In this document: one piece after another, positions 18,070 through 26,758 of the stretch
Layout: the number at the start of each line of letters is the position of its first letter
How positions within the stretch are numbered: the first letter of the stretch is position 1
DNA from: Roseiarcus sp963758335
Lineage (GTDB): Bacteria; Pseudomonadota; Alphaproteobacteria; Rhizobiales; Beijerinckiaceae
NCBI GenBank assembly: GCA_963758335.1
Contig: CAVWVF010000002.1
Location: 682,001 to 746,000 of the forward strand
DNA: 64,000 nt
Reading direction: 5' to 3'
Notes under the pieces: generated by a model
What the model was told of the DNA's origin: nothing
Seen by the model: only the letters and a program-made list of their open reading frames with translations
The model's database searches: none
Position numbers and translations under genes: made by a program

Positions 18070-18302
18070 GCCCTGTCGCGCAAGTCTACAGGATCGCCGC
18101 CGATCTAGCGAAGGCCGAGGGCTTCTAGTCGGGCGCTTCCAAAGTTCGAATCCCATGGGATGCTCGAAACGGCCGCATTCCGTGGATCGAAGGCCAATTA
18201 AGCAATTGAGCGGTTTCACGGAATCGATCGTCTAGTCCATAGCAAGTGTTAAGTTACTGCGGCGCAGGCGCTGTTCCGGCGGGCGCGCCTCCGGCAGGAG
18301 CT

Positions 18303-18554
18303 TCAGACTGGTGTTGCTGCCGGTTTATGACCTGTGCGCCGCGTGTGACGTCGCTCGTGGCGGCCGTGGCGCCTCGACTGGCGTCGGTTCATGCCGTGGG
18401 TCCCGGTAGCCTCAGCAGGGGTCCCGGCGGGTGGCGTGGTGGCCGCCTGTGCTTCGGCCTCCGACGGCTGCAGCGCCGCCGACAGTGTAAAGCCCAATGC
18501 CGCCCCCAAGCCTAGCAGGGAAAGCGCCTTTCGGCGCGAGACGTCTTCACTCAT
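18303..18554 (-). CDS. Small exported protein with a twin-arginine signal
   Basis: An 83-residue protein starting MSEDVSRRKALSLLGLGAA. It has a twin-arginine motif (SRRKAL), a hydrophobic stretch and an Ala-x-Ala-like end near residue 35. The mature part is short, first Thr/Pro/Ala-rich (TPPAGTPAEATG), then Arg/His-rich (RRQSRRHGRHERRHTRR). Such proteins recur in Hyphomicrobiales without known role. Directly after the stop a second frame continues the composition (EAPAGGAPAGTAPAPQ, stop at 18254), so the natural C-terminus may have been longer and lost by a one-base shift. Confidence 0.6.
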   Translation of the reverse strand: MSEDVSRRKALSLLGLGAALGFTLSAALQPSEAEAQAATTPPAGTPAEATGTHGMNRRQSRRHGRHERRHTRRTGHKPAATPV

Positions 18555-19009
18555 GTTCGCCCTCTCCGTTTTCGAAGGCACCTGGGCCCCCGTTCGCGAA
18601 GCAAGAACCTTTTTGCATGAACGGCGGCTGAATGGCGGCAAGTCCGAGGCGCTTCTAGTTCAATGGGACTGTAAAAGGAGACATAAACATCGCCACTGAA
18701 GCCCCGCGCCAGCTGACGGCGCACCAATCGCCCGCTTTTCCGGGACAACTCTACTTGGCTATCAATTTGTGGACAGGCTGGGGATGACGGAAAGACCAGG
18801 ACGGACTCCGCATCAAGCTGCACGATAAAATTGCCGCCCTCGGAACCTCGCGAAGCAGATTCCCGGGGATTTTTTCCAGTACATTTTGAAGTCGTTGACA
18901 TCGAATGGCGACGCAACGCCAAAGCGCGACGCGAAGGCGAACCCGGTGAACCTTCAGACGCGGTTCGCTTTTTGGGGGACCTTAAGCGCGCGGCAGCGAT
19001 GGCCGCTCG
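18555..19009. other. Intergenic region without a supported gene
   Basis: Contains the promoter side of the small twin-arginine protein and the 3' side of the channel gene. Open frames are antisense or lack support. Moderately AT-rich compared with the neighbours. Confidence 0.4.
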
Positions 19010-20130
19010 TCAGTCGGCGCCGAGGTATTTCTCAATGATGTCCCGCCACCAGGAGCCTTTCAACTCGTCGATCATTGCGATGTCAATCTTGGTGCGTAAC
19101 GGCGAACTCTGCTGAAGCGCGATGGCGTAGTTTTCCTTCGCGTACATTTTGTCGAGCACCCTAATATCGTCGATGAACCCCTTCCGCACGTTCCACTCGA
19201 GAATAGGCCGATCATAGACGAAGGCGTCTAGCCGGCCCGTCTTTAGGGCTTCGAGCCCAGCGGCGATGCTCGAATAGCGGCGCACGTCGATGTGCTGCGC
19301 TTTCAGATAGTCGTAAGCGCTCGTTGCACCGACGCTTCCGGTGCGAACGACCGCGAGATCGGCGGACGTCCTGACCACTGCCTCCAGGCGCCTCGCCGCC
19401 AGCTGCGAAGTGATGCCCGCGGTCAAGCTCACGATGGTGACGACCGACGCAATCATCCACATGATTCCCAGCGTGCGGCCCCAAAGCGTGGCCGGCGCCT
19501 TGTCGGGAGCGGCGGTCTGGGTCATCGCGGAAGCGGACCACCAGAGGCCTGTTCCGAGCCCTTTCGCACCGCCTGAAAAATGCTCTGTTTCTTTCCGTTC
19601 GAGGAGCCAGACCAGCGACCCCACAATCACTGCAACGCTGACGAGAACGCCCACGGCCTCGAAGAACCGCAGCGTGAAGATGCCGCCCAAAACAGTGAAC
19701 CAGTCGACCTCCTTGCGCGCCGGCACGGCGACGCCAAGGCCCGACTGAAAGTAGGGCTGGCTGAAGTCGACCACCTTCTCCCTGTCTGATGTGACCGTGA
19801 TAGCTGCGATCGCCGCGTTGGCTTTCCCGTCTGAGACGGCGGCCAACATCTCGGGAACTGTCGCGTATTCGTGGAAAGTGGTGTGCATGCCGAGCTTGTC
19901 GCGGTCCAGAGCTCGATTGCGATCCCGTTCCATTGTCCGTCTGCTGACTTCATCGCAAACGGCGGAGCCTCCTTGGTGGCTACAACCACCTCCGCCGGGA
20001 CCTGAGAAGCCACTTCGGCGCGCGCCGTATCGGCATCAAAAGGCCAGCGGCACAGCAGGGATGCCACCAGGGCGACGGCCGCTAACGGCCGGGTTCGACG
20101 CTGCTTCCCGCGGTTTTTGAGGAACTGCAT
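19010..20130 (-). pseudogene. Prokaryotic ionotropic-glutamate-receptor-like channel, frameshifted
   Basis: From ATG 20130 the first frame gives an export segment and the start of a SBP_bac_3 ligand-binding lobe (VVVATKEAPPFAMKSADGQW, NGIAIELW). Near 19905-19930 it shifts to the frame that continues to 19010: AAIAAITVTSDREKVVDFSQ, transmembrane helix AVGVLVSVAVIVGSLVWLLE, pore region GLWWSASAMTQTAAPDKAPA, helix GRTLGIMWMIASVVTIVSL, then the second lobe ending WWRDIIEKYLGAD. This order (lobe, helix, pore loop, helix, lobe) is that of GluR0-type channels. The usual filter TVGYGD is replaced by TQTAAPD. Apart from the single frameshift the gene is complete. Confidence 0.7.
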
Positions 20131-20443
20131 CGACGTGTTCAGCTGAATGATTGCTCGAGACAGCCTTCTGCAGAAAGGTTGCCTGCCCGGTTACGTCGAC
20201 CGCGCCTGCAGCTCTGCCCGCCGCCATAGTCGATGTGACCGCTTCACGTCGCACCGATCGTCCGCTTGGCGAAAAATGCAGTCACTCCGCGCCGGCGCGC
20301 GCACGGGTCAAATTGACCCAAAGGGAAAGTTCCTGCTTCGGCAATGGCGGCCACAAGCGCGGCCCTTCGCCCTGATCATTAAATCGCGCTCGTCTTGGCG
20401 TTGTACGCTGCCCCGAAGCCTTTGCCGCTGATTCCGCTCCCTA
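20131..20443. other. Gap without a supported gene
   Basis: About 310 bp between the channel gene start and the end of the SH3 gene. No credible open frame or structured element was noticed. Confidence 0.4.
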
Positions 20444-20772
20444 TCAAAAGTTGATCAGGCCATGCTTATGGACATGAGTGACATGAACTAACGGCGCCAC
20501 TTCTACTGTCACGTGGTGCATCAGGTATTGATGGTTAACGTACCCGACATGTCCAGCCCAAGCCATGTAGCACCATGTGTGCCCGCAACTTTCGATGTCG
20601 ATCGGCGCTCCTGCCGGAATGATGGCCTTGACCTGGTGATGCGTGCCAGGTCCCGCTCGAAGGTTTAGACTAGGTTCGCGGTGGTGTGAGTGATGGCCGC
20701 TTTGGCTGGCAGTGCGGAAAGGACCAGACCCGCTACCAGGGCGCTTGCCAAAATTGCGAAACGGAACTGCAT
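20444..20772 (-). pseudogene. Exported bacterial SH3-domain protein, frameshifted after the signal peptide
   Basis: ATG 20772 follows GGGGGAGAT and opens a clear signal peptide (MQFRFAILASALVAGLVLSA ending LPAKA). The frame hits TAA just after the predicted mature start. One base over, the SH3_3 domain runs on: LNLRAGPGTHHQVKAIIPAG, IDIESCGHTWCYMAWAGHVG, YVNHQYL and a His-rich tail, stop 20444. The break is near 20666-20676. The two cysteines (ESC, TWC) probably form a disulfide. Domains of this kind bind cell-wall peptides. Confidence 0.65.
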
Positions 20773-20977
20773 GGTATCTCCCCCGAGTGTTCCCCGGTAT
20801 CCCGGGACCGGGAGGACCCTCACTTATTTTCGTTACTCCTGCAAGCAGATAAATCCTGCCGCGTAATGTCTCTTTCGCTGCGACCACGACAATTCCGGGC
20901 CCTGGCTTAGCGAGGCGCCAGAACTCCAACGGCGCCTCCTTCCACGAAGGCTGAGGGCGCGCGTCGGCGCGACCCCT

Positions 20978-22768
20978 TCAGAGCGGGCATTTCATAAGAG
21001 TGGTGGCGAGCACCGGATCGCCGGTTGGACTATAGAACATCTCGCTATCGGATCTGAGTTTGACGTGAACAGTCCGTGACGTGTAACTGATGGAGTCCTG
21101 ACATTCCGCGTTCAGTTTGAGCGCGCCGCCTTCTTTGGACGCGCTCTCGACTTGACAGACGGCGGAAGGCAGTCGGATCCGCTGCGCCTCGACGATCGCG
21201 GCCTGCGCAAACTTATCCACGGGCTGCCGATACGCCAACGCTTTACCCCGTCGTTGGAAGAGTCTGGTGCAGTCGGCCTCGGAAGAAGCCCAGGCTCCAA
21301 TCAGCTGCGTGATGCTCTCGGGAGCGAACTCGGGCGTGGACTCCTGCTCGGCGGACGCAGGAGCGGACGCGGATGTGGTCGCCTCCGCCGCCGGCGAAGT
21401 AGCGGTCGCCTCTGCAATCGGCGCCTGACCGGGCGCTTCTGTGGCGGGCGCAGGAGCAGCAGGAGCTGGCGTCGCGGCCCCGACAGCGGCCGCGGCCGTG
21501 GTCGACTGCGTGACGGGCGGAGGAGCGATCGCGGCCGTGGGCGGCTGCGTGATGGGCACAGGAGCAGGCGCAAGCGTAGGCGTCTGCGCAGCGGCCACTG
21601 GAGCGAGCGCTGGCGTAGGCGTCTGCGCGGCGGGCGAAGGAACGGGAGCGGGCGCAGGGGTCTGCGCGACGGGGGCAGGAGCGGGCGCTTCCGCGATCGG
21701 CGGGGACGTGGGCTCAGGGGGAAGCTTGACCTCCAGTTGGGCCGGCCATTTCGCATCTGGCTTCGTGCGCACGAATCCTGAGCCGCGCAACCCGGTCTCC
21801 ACCCTGCCGTAGTATCTCTGCAGAACCCGCCGATCGATCCTGAGCTGGACTCGGAACATCAGCTTTTCGCGCTCGGCCTCCGTTTCGACGGTCTTGGGTG
21901 TGAATTGCGCGTCGGATGCGACAAAGCTGACTTCTGCGGGAATGACGTAGTCCGGGACAGCATCGAGGATGACGCGGGCTTCGTCCCCTATCCCAAGCCT
22001 GCCGGCGTCAGCCGCGTTAAGGAAAATGACCATGTAGACGTCGGTGAGATCAAGAATCGTCACGATCGGTTCGCCGACCGCGACGGTCTCCCCTTTTCGC
22101 GCCATCTGATACTGAACCTGTCCGTTCCGGGGGGATACGAGAGTGAGATCCTGGATCATCAACTCGATTTCTTGGACTTTGGCTTCCGCAAACTTGATGG
22201 CGCTCTTCGCTTGATCCCTCCGGGCGGTCATGTTCTGGACCGCTGCGTCGGCCAACTCGTAATTACGTCGCCGTTCTTCGAATAACTGCTTCGTAATAAA
22301 TCCGGACTTCATGAGCGCCTCTCCGCGCTCGAAATCGGACTTGGCGAATTCGAGCGCGCCACGTCGCGAAGCGATTTCGGACTCGGCTGCCGCCGATGCG
22401 TCGTATGCGCCTTGCAAGTCCGATTGCGCGGCCCGCAATTGGGCCTCGAATTCCGGCGAGGACACTCTTCCGATCACCTGACCTATGGCGACCTTGGTTC
22501 CCTCCTCCACGGAAATTTCCGCAAGTTGGCCAGCATATTTCGACGAAACATCGACCTGGGTCGCCTCGACGCGACCCTCCGCCTTGGCGATTCCGTCAGG
22601 TAGCGTCTGGCCGCGCAACCGCGCAATCAATTTGCGGAGGGGCTGGGCGTGCGCGGAGGAAAGAAATCCGTCAAAGCTACGTTTTCCGGCGTCCTCGATG
22701 GTCGAGGCGAGCAAGCCCGCGGTCAAGAGCAGGGCGACGGCCGAGGCGCGGCAATGGCAAGTTTTCAT
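20978..22768 (-). CDS. HlyD-family periplasmic adaptor fused to a Pro/Ala linker and a Cys-containing C-terminal domain
   Basis: About 596 residues from ATG 22768. A signal peptide or anchor (ASAVALLLTAGLLAST) is followed by a membrane-fusion-protein core: lipoyl-like half motif EGRVEATQVDVSSKYAGQLA near residue 62, a coiled-coil hairpin of about 95 residues, the second half motif VSPRNGQVQYQMARKGETV and a beta-barrel region. From about residue 340 comes some 140 residues of Pro/Ala/Thr repeats (APAPVAQTP-like units). The last 105 residues form another domain with four cysteines (EADC, AVC, AEC, MKC). Adaptors normally link an inner-membrane pump to the outer membrane, but no pump gene is adjacent. 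An upstream in-frame start at 22828 is possible. Confidence 0.75.
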   Translation of the reverse strand: MKTCHCRASAVALLLTAGLLASTIEDAGKRSFDGFLSSAHAQPLRKLIARLRGQTLPDGIAKAEGRVEATQVDVSSKYAGQLAEISVEEGTKVAIGQVIGRVSSPEFEAQLRAAQSDLQGAYDASAAAESEIASRRGALEFAKSDFERGEALMKSGFITKQLFEERRRNYELADAAVQNMTARRDQAKSAIKFAEAKVQEIELMIQDLTLVSPRNGQVQYQMARKGETVAVGEPIVTILDLTDVYMVIFLNAADAGRLGIGDEARVILDAVPDYVIPAEVSFVASDAQFTPKTVETEAEREKLMFRVQLRIDRRVLQRYYGRVETGLRGSGFVRTKPDAKWPAQLEVKLPPEPTSPPIAEAPAPAPVAQTPAPAPVPSPAAQTPTPALAPVAAAQTPTLAPAPVPITQPPTAAIAPPPVTQSTTAAAAVGAATPAPAAPAPATEAPGQAPIAEATATSPAAEATTSASAPASAEQESTPEFAPESITQLIGAWASSEADCTRLFQRRGKALAYRQPVDKFAQAAIVEAQRIRLPSAVCQVESASKEGGALKLNAECQDSISYTSRTVHVKLRSDSEMFYSPTGDPVLATTLMKCPL

Positions 22769-23139
22769 GTGGGGCTCCCACGCATGACACGCGTTTGTGG
22801 CGTCGCGCCGGTGGATTTCCCAAACCAACCTGCCGCCGCCTCACGACCTGGCGGCTAAAGTGACGCCGCCAACCCTGATTGAGGGCGCGTTCCCTGAGTG
22901 CTTCCCTATGATAGGCCCGTTCCACTGTAAAGAAGAAGAAGCGGTAAGAGCTGCAGGCCAGCACCTTTCGCTGGAACCGCTGGTCGCTGATGTGGACGCC
23001 ATCCTGTTTAGCGAGGCTGTTGCATCCGAGCGCGCGATCGTGTTCGTGAAGGCGTGCGAGACGGGCCTGAGGGGACTGTCGCAAAACTGATTGGGCAGTC
23101 TCTATTGGAGCGGGCGCTGCAGGAACTGGGTGGGCGCGG
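22769..23139. other. Gap between adaptor and DUF4239-like genes
   Basis: About 370 bp, both neighbours on the minus strand. No gene is supported. It should hold the adaptor promoter. Confidence 0.4.
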
Positions 23140-23901
23140 CTATTTCTCGCGCATCGCCGAAGCGACATCGTCTAGGTTGACCGGCTCAACCTGGACAAAT
23201 CCGTTGCGAGGACCCTCGACGTCGGCGATCAGGAGAAACGCCAGCGCGGCGGTGACCGGCAAGATCGCGTGCGTCGCGGGCGACAGCCGTTTGGCGCCGA
23301 AACCGATGAGGAAGTTGCAGCCCGCGGCGATCAGAATCAACAGCATCCACACTTCGGCCGGCAGCTGGTTCCGCCAGGCGGCGAGCGTATAGCCCCCGGA
23401 ATTGAGGATGTCGTTCATTCCCGAGGCGACGAGGGCGTCTGTCGGGGTCTGCCGGGTTTTCGCCTCCGGCGCGATCGCGGCCCAGAGCGCATTCATCGTC
23501 CCGATCGTCGCCGCGTCTTTCTTCTCCTGCCTTTTTGGGTCGTGATCGCGATAGAAGGCGATGCGCTCATCGACGTAGGTTCTCAGAAGCGCGCGAACCA
23601 CCGCGGCTGTCTCCGGCGGCATGAGATCAACGCGAAGATATTCGGTGCCGATCGCGTTGGCTTCCGCCTCTTCGAGGGATTTGCGCAGGTCGTAGCGGCT
23701 GACCGCCATCGAAATCGCAAAGCCGACCATCAGTCCAAGCAGGGTGAACATAGCATTGCGGACGAGATCGAACTCGACGCGGTCGGCCGACGTCAGCTTG
23801 TGGCCGTAAGCCCTGGCGGCAGCGCCCACTTGCGCGGAGACGATGAGCAGCGTCAGCGTCGTGACGAAAAACACCCCCGGATGATCGACCAGCCAGAGCA
23901 T
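23140..23901 (-). CDS. DUF4239-like (bestrophin-like) membrane protein
   Basis: A 253-residue protein with four hydrophobic segments: FFVTTLTLLIVSAQVGAAA (about 10-30), RNAMFTLLGLMVGFAISMAV (about 48-68), VWMLLILIAAGCNFLIGF (about 183-202) and HAILPVTAALAFLLIADV (about 211-229). The loop between helices 2 and 3 contains YDLRKSLEEAEANAIGTEYL and RTYVDERIAFY, typical of the DUF4239 family. The topology resembles bestrophin channels but no function is established. No operon partner is evident. Confidence 0.7.
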   Translation of the reverse strand: MLWLVDHPGVFFVTTLTLLIVSAQVGAAARAYGHKLTSADRVEFDLVRNAMFTLLGLMVGFAISMAVSRYDLRKSLEEAEANAIGTEYLRVDLMPPETAAVVRALLRTYVDERIAFYRDHDPKRQEKKDAATIGTMNALWAAIAPEAKTRQTPTDALVASGMNDILNSGGYTLAAWRNQLPAEVWMLLILIAAGCNFLIGFGAKRLSPATHAILPVTAALAFLLIADVEGPRNGFVQVEPVNLDDVASAMREK

Positions 23902-24073
23902 TGCCCCACCAAATTCCGCTTCCCGCCGAGTCCCGGGTTTCGCGCTACGGCGACGTCGCGTTCAATCGGAGACTCGAGCTTTCGTCGCTCCGCCCTCGCC
24001 GCTTGCGTGCCGACTTGTTCCTAAATTAAATCGGCCCGCGAATCGAACCCCTTCGATTCAGAGGGCCTTGAAT

Positions 24074-24202
24074 GTGAAGGCGAGAAAATCTTTGGCGATC
24101 GGCTTCGCGATTTGGCTGGCGAGCGATTTCAAAGCCAACGCTAGGGAAGACGCCGCCACGCCGGCCGATATCAATCATCATCGCTATGTTCATCACCGCT
24201 AG
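24074..24202 (+). CDS. Small exported peptide
   Basis: A 42-codon frame starting GTG 24074 and ending TAG 24202. The translation begins with a short basic stretch and hydrophobic core (KARKSLAIGFAIWLASDF), then REDAATPADINHHRYVHHR. It looks like a signal peptide followed by a tiny His-rich mature part. Similar short His-rich exported proteins are frequent in Hyphomicrobiales. The start has only a weak upstream site, so confidence is modest. Confidence 0.35.
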   Translation: MKARKSLAIGFAIWLASDFKANAREDAATPADINHHRYVHHR

Positions 24203-24205
24203 CGG

Positions 24206-24840
24206 TTGGTAATCAACATCATGTCACGTGAGCGCGGAGCCCGGCGCGAGGGGGGCTTCTTCGAGGACGGCGACTACGCGCTCTATCGCGATTGGCTCGG
24301 CCAATCCTGCCGGCGCTTCGGCGTCAAGGTCTCATGCCTATCGCCAGATGCCGAACCACGTTCGCCTGATCCTGACGCCCGAGGACGGCGAGGGCCTAGC
24401 GCTGGCGCTCTCGCGGAGGCGCCGCCTCTATGCCGGCTTCGTCAACGCCCGCGCGCAGACCGGCCATCTGTTTCAGGGCCGGTTCGGCTCGGTCGCGCTC
24501 GACGAGGATCATGTCATGGACGCGGCCCGTTGCGTGGCGCTGAACCCGGCGCGGGCGGGGCTCGCGCCGCGGGCGGAGGACTGGCCGCATTCGAGCGTGC
24601 GCGCCCATCCGGCCCATGCGCGACGACGGGCTCGTCAGCGTCAAGCCGCTCAAAAGACCGCGCGCCGCATTTCGCCGACCTCATCGAGGGCGAGCCCGAC
24701 GCGGCCGCCTTCGCCCTCATCGGGCGCGAGCCGAGCTGATCGGCCGCCCGTTGGGCTCGGCGGCGTTCGTCGCGGCGATCGACAGAAGTCTCGGCCGCGC
24801 CCTCGCCCCGGGCAAAATATCAAGGGAAAGACGGGCGATC
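24206..24840 (+). pseudogene. REP-associated tyrosine transposase (RAYT), decayed
   Basis: Three frames together spell one RAYT protein: FFEDGDYALYRDWLGQSCRR and FGVKV in the first; PNHVRLILTPEDGEGLALAL, GHLFQGRFGSVALDEDHVMD, AARCVALNPARAGLAPRAED and WPHSSVRAH in the second; RDDGLVSVKPL, HFADLIEGEPDAAAFALIG and SAAFVAAIDRSLGRALAPGK in the third and later parts. At least two frameshifts separate them. The HUH metal motif, usually NHVHLI, reads NHVRLI, so the second histidine is lost. RAYTs mobilise REP-type repeats. This copy is dead. The minus-strand group II intron begins right at its 3' end. Confidence 0.75.
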
Positions 24841-24843
24841 GCG

Positions 24844-25487
24844 GTAGGGACGCTCATTGCTGAGCGCCCCCCGCACAGAACCGGACGGGCCCGATTAAGG
24901 CATCCGGCTCCCCCCTTGGATGGTTGACGGCGGAGCGTACAGCTTGCCGTACGCGGTCCAGGCCGTGGGACGCGCCTTGCCGGCTCGGTGTCCGGGGCGT
25001 GCCGTCCTGTTGCGCGTTCTCCTTGGCCCCCGCCCTTGGCTCCACGAACTCCTCCGCCGGTCGCCCGGCCTCGTTCGCTCGCTTCACGGCTACTATGGCG
25101 GAGTCTGACCCCTCGTCCCCGTGCATCATCGGCTTCGGCTCGTCGCCTTCCCGATGCGGACCGCTCACCCCCGGGTTTAACCCGGGGGTCGAGGTCTCTC
25201 CCGGTTTCCGGTCGAGGAGCTTACGTACATGCCAGGGTCTTCGACCACGCAGGACCGGACATGCGCTCGCGTTGACGCGCATCCCCGTTTCGCCTTCCGC
25301 TCATGACAACGGCGTCGGCGTCCCGATTGATTCTTTCGCGGCTCAATGGCTGGCCTATACGCACCCCTGCCGACGCTTCGCCCCCGGCCTCGCGACCGAC
25401 GACGCACGGCTCGGGGCCGATGCGGTTCGCTATTCCTTCATCGCAGTGGACTTGCACCACCTACTCCTCGCCGGCCTCCCGGCGCAC
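24844..25487 (-). mobile_element. Group II intron with deleted reverse transcriptase (intron B)
   Basis: On the minus strand the 5' end is GTGCG at 25487, followed by GTGCAAGTCCAC and the domain I sequence shared with fragment C. Domain V is seen as GAGCCGGATGCC pairing with GGGCCCGTCCGGTTC (about 24915-24870). Domain VI is the hairpin CGCTCAGCAATGAGCG, and the 3' end CCCTAC lies at about 24844. The total is only about 644 bp because most of domain IV, including the reverse transcriptase body, is gone. A perfect palindrome (25168-25190) lies inside. Confidence 0.72.
24925..25129 (-). pseudogene. ltrA: N-terminal stub of the intron-encoded reverse transcriptase/maturase
   Basis: From ATG 25129 the translation reads MMHGDEGSDSAIVAVKRANE, EEFVEPRAGAKENAQQ and SRQGASHGLDRVRQAVRSA. 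These are the first residues of group II intron maturases of the MMHG-start type. The fingers-palm domain (normally beginning soon after as RKKERFTALLHH-like text) is absent. The frame runs directly into domain V. No reverse transcriptase activity is possible. Confidence 0.7.
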
Positions 25488-25494
25488 CGTCACC

Positions 25495-25533
25495 GTAATG
25501 CCGGTAATGCCTGGTAATGCTTGGTAATGCCTG
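25495..25533 (+). repeat. Tandem repeat of GGTAATGCCT (about 4 units)
   Basis: Four consecutive 10-bp units read CGTAATGCC, GGTAATGCCT, GGTAATGCTT and GGTAATGCCT. They directly adjoin the 5' end of intron B on its exon side. A weaker GTAATTCCC repeat at about 14232-14262 has a similar look. Confidence 0.6.
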
Positions 25534-25637
25534 AGAAAAAAGGGCCGCCACAATGTTGCGGCTGCCCTCCGCGGAAACGCCCTATCAGCGACGCCAAGCC
25601 GCTATACGAATGGCGCGGTCCTTTAACGCGGTCGGTT

Positions 25638-26758
25638 CTATTTCTTGAAGACCCTCGCAAGAATGGGGCCGGCGTCGCCGTCCTCTACTATCGGCGAATT
25701 ATGTATTTCCAAGACGTCCGCCCAAACGGCAGCCAACTCGAAGAGGGCTGCGGGATTGGTGGTTTCAAATAGCGCGAAACCGCCGCCGCAATCCACTTTG
25801 TGCCAACGTCCAAGAAGCGTCACTCCCTCGGCCGGCTGTCCCTGCCCTTCGAGGAATCGACCCTTGCGACAGGGAAAGCTCAGGAGAGGAGAATGAACAT
25901 GAAGTTCTGAAACCTTTCATCGCGATCCAGAGGGTTCAACTCCCTCCCGGCAAAGGTCAGCCAACCAGCCGGAAGCGAGCCTTGCATGGCGTGCGGCGAC
26001 GCCCGTCGTGAAGCGTAGGCAGCAGGTGCTGAAGCCGCGTGAGTAGCCTCGAAATTTCTATCGCTGGAGCCTTCGCTGTGGGTTGAGCGGGGGCAGCATC
26101 GACGACACCGTCAGGGTGAGGATCGTCGATCCGGCCGGGGTCTTGGACCGGGGCAAAGGCATGGGACGGATCGCCTGGGAACCTGTGAGATCCCGCCTGC
26201 GTCCGAGTGAGAGTGTGCCGGCAAATGGGCGGCCGGCTGACCAAATGCCCTGGCCCGGCTGGGTCCTCCAACCATCCGGGAGCGCCGCCAAGGCGAGCAC
26301 GAAAAGCGGAGGATCGCGCGGACCCCGGAAGCGAAACAGATAAGCGACCGGGGACGCGCAGGCGGGAAGTCGTAGCGCCTTCATAGTACCGCTGACCGCG
26401 GGGAACTGGGCTCACCGGGACCCGCGCGAGGGAAGGGGGGCGCCACGGGATGAGAGCCGTTGCCGGGAAACACGGGAGGAGACCTTGGGCTCCGCGAACC
26501 TGTCCACGAAACGACAACGGATAGCCGAACTGGCGAGGACGACGGCGGGGACATCATCACCTCCGTGCGCTTCTCGACAGGCGAGTCACGGACGGCGTCC
26601 TCTACGCCAACGCCAGCGAAACTCTTCCGTGAAGAACCGGATGCGGGAAAGCTGCACGTCCGGGTCTGTGAGGGGTGGGGATGGCGACATCCCCACCTAC
26701 TCGGCACCGCCTCTTTCAACGCCCCGGGCAACAAAGTCCAAGTCGACATGAATTTCAT
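25638..26758 (-). pseudogene. DUF3303-like small protein interrupted by an antisense group II intron
   Basis: The gene starts at ATG 26758 (MKFMSTWTLLPGALKEAV, to 26705) and continues at 25862 (GRFLEGQGQPAEGVTLLGRW, FALFETTNPAALFELAAVWA, LEIHNSPIVEDGDAGPILAR) to the stop at 25638. Removing 25863-26704 joins GTG to GGT in frame and gives a 92-residue protein with the spacing normal for DUF3303 proteins. The inserted DNA is a degenerate group II intron in the opposite orientation, so its splicing could not restore this mRNA. The function of the family is unknown; it is a small ferredoxin-like-fold protein. Confidence 0.7.
25863..26704 (+). mobile_element. Group II intron with deleted reverse transcriptase (intron A)
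   Basis: The plus strand starts TTGCGAC (compare consensus GTGCGAC) and has typical domain I text at 25940-26060 and 26345-26480 (GGGAAGTCGTAGCGCC, GGATGAGAGCCGTTGCC). The maturase reading frame begins as usual (LREPVHETTTDSRTGE near 26490) but breaks off after about 60 codons (TASSTPTPAKLF). Domain V follows at about 26625-26662 (GAACCGGATGCGGGAAAG with its pairing arm CACGTCCGGGTC), then the domain VI hairpin GGGGATGGCGACATCCCC and the 3' end CCTACTC. The size of about 842 bp is far below the roughly 2 kb of intact relatives. It belongs to a different subtype from intron B. It sits antisense in a DUF3303-like gene. Confidence 0.72.

Noticed and set aside
21152..21812. Long Arg/Gly-rich open frames on the plus strand opposite the HlyD adaptor
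   Set aside because: They are the antisense of the Pro/Ala linker codons (GCG, CCG). There is no ribosome binding site, and the adaptor frame has clear domains.
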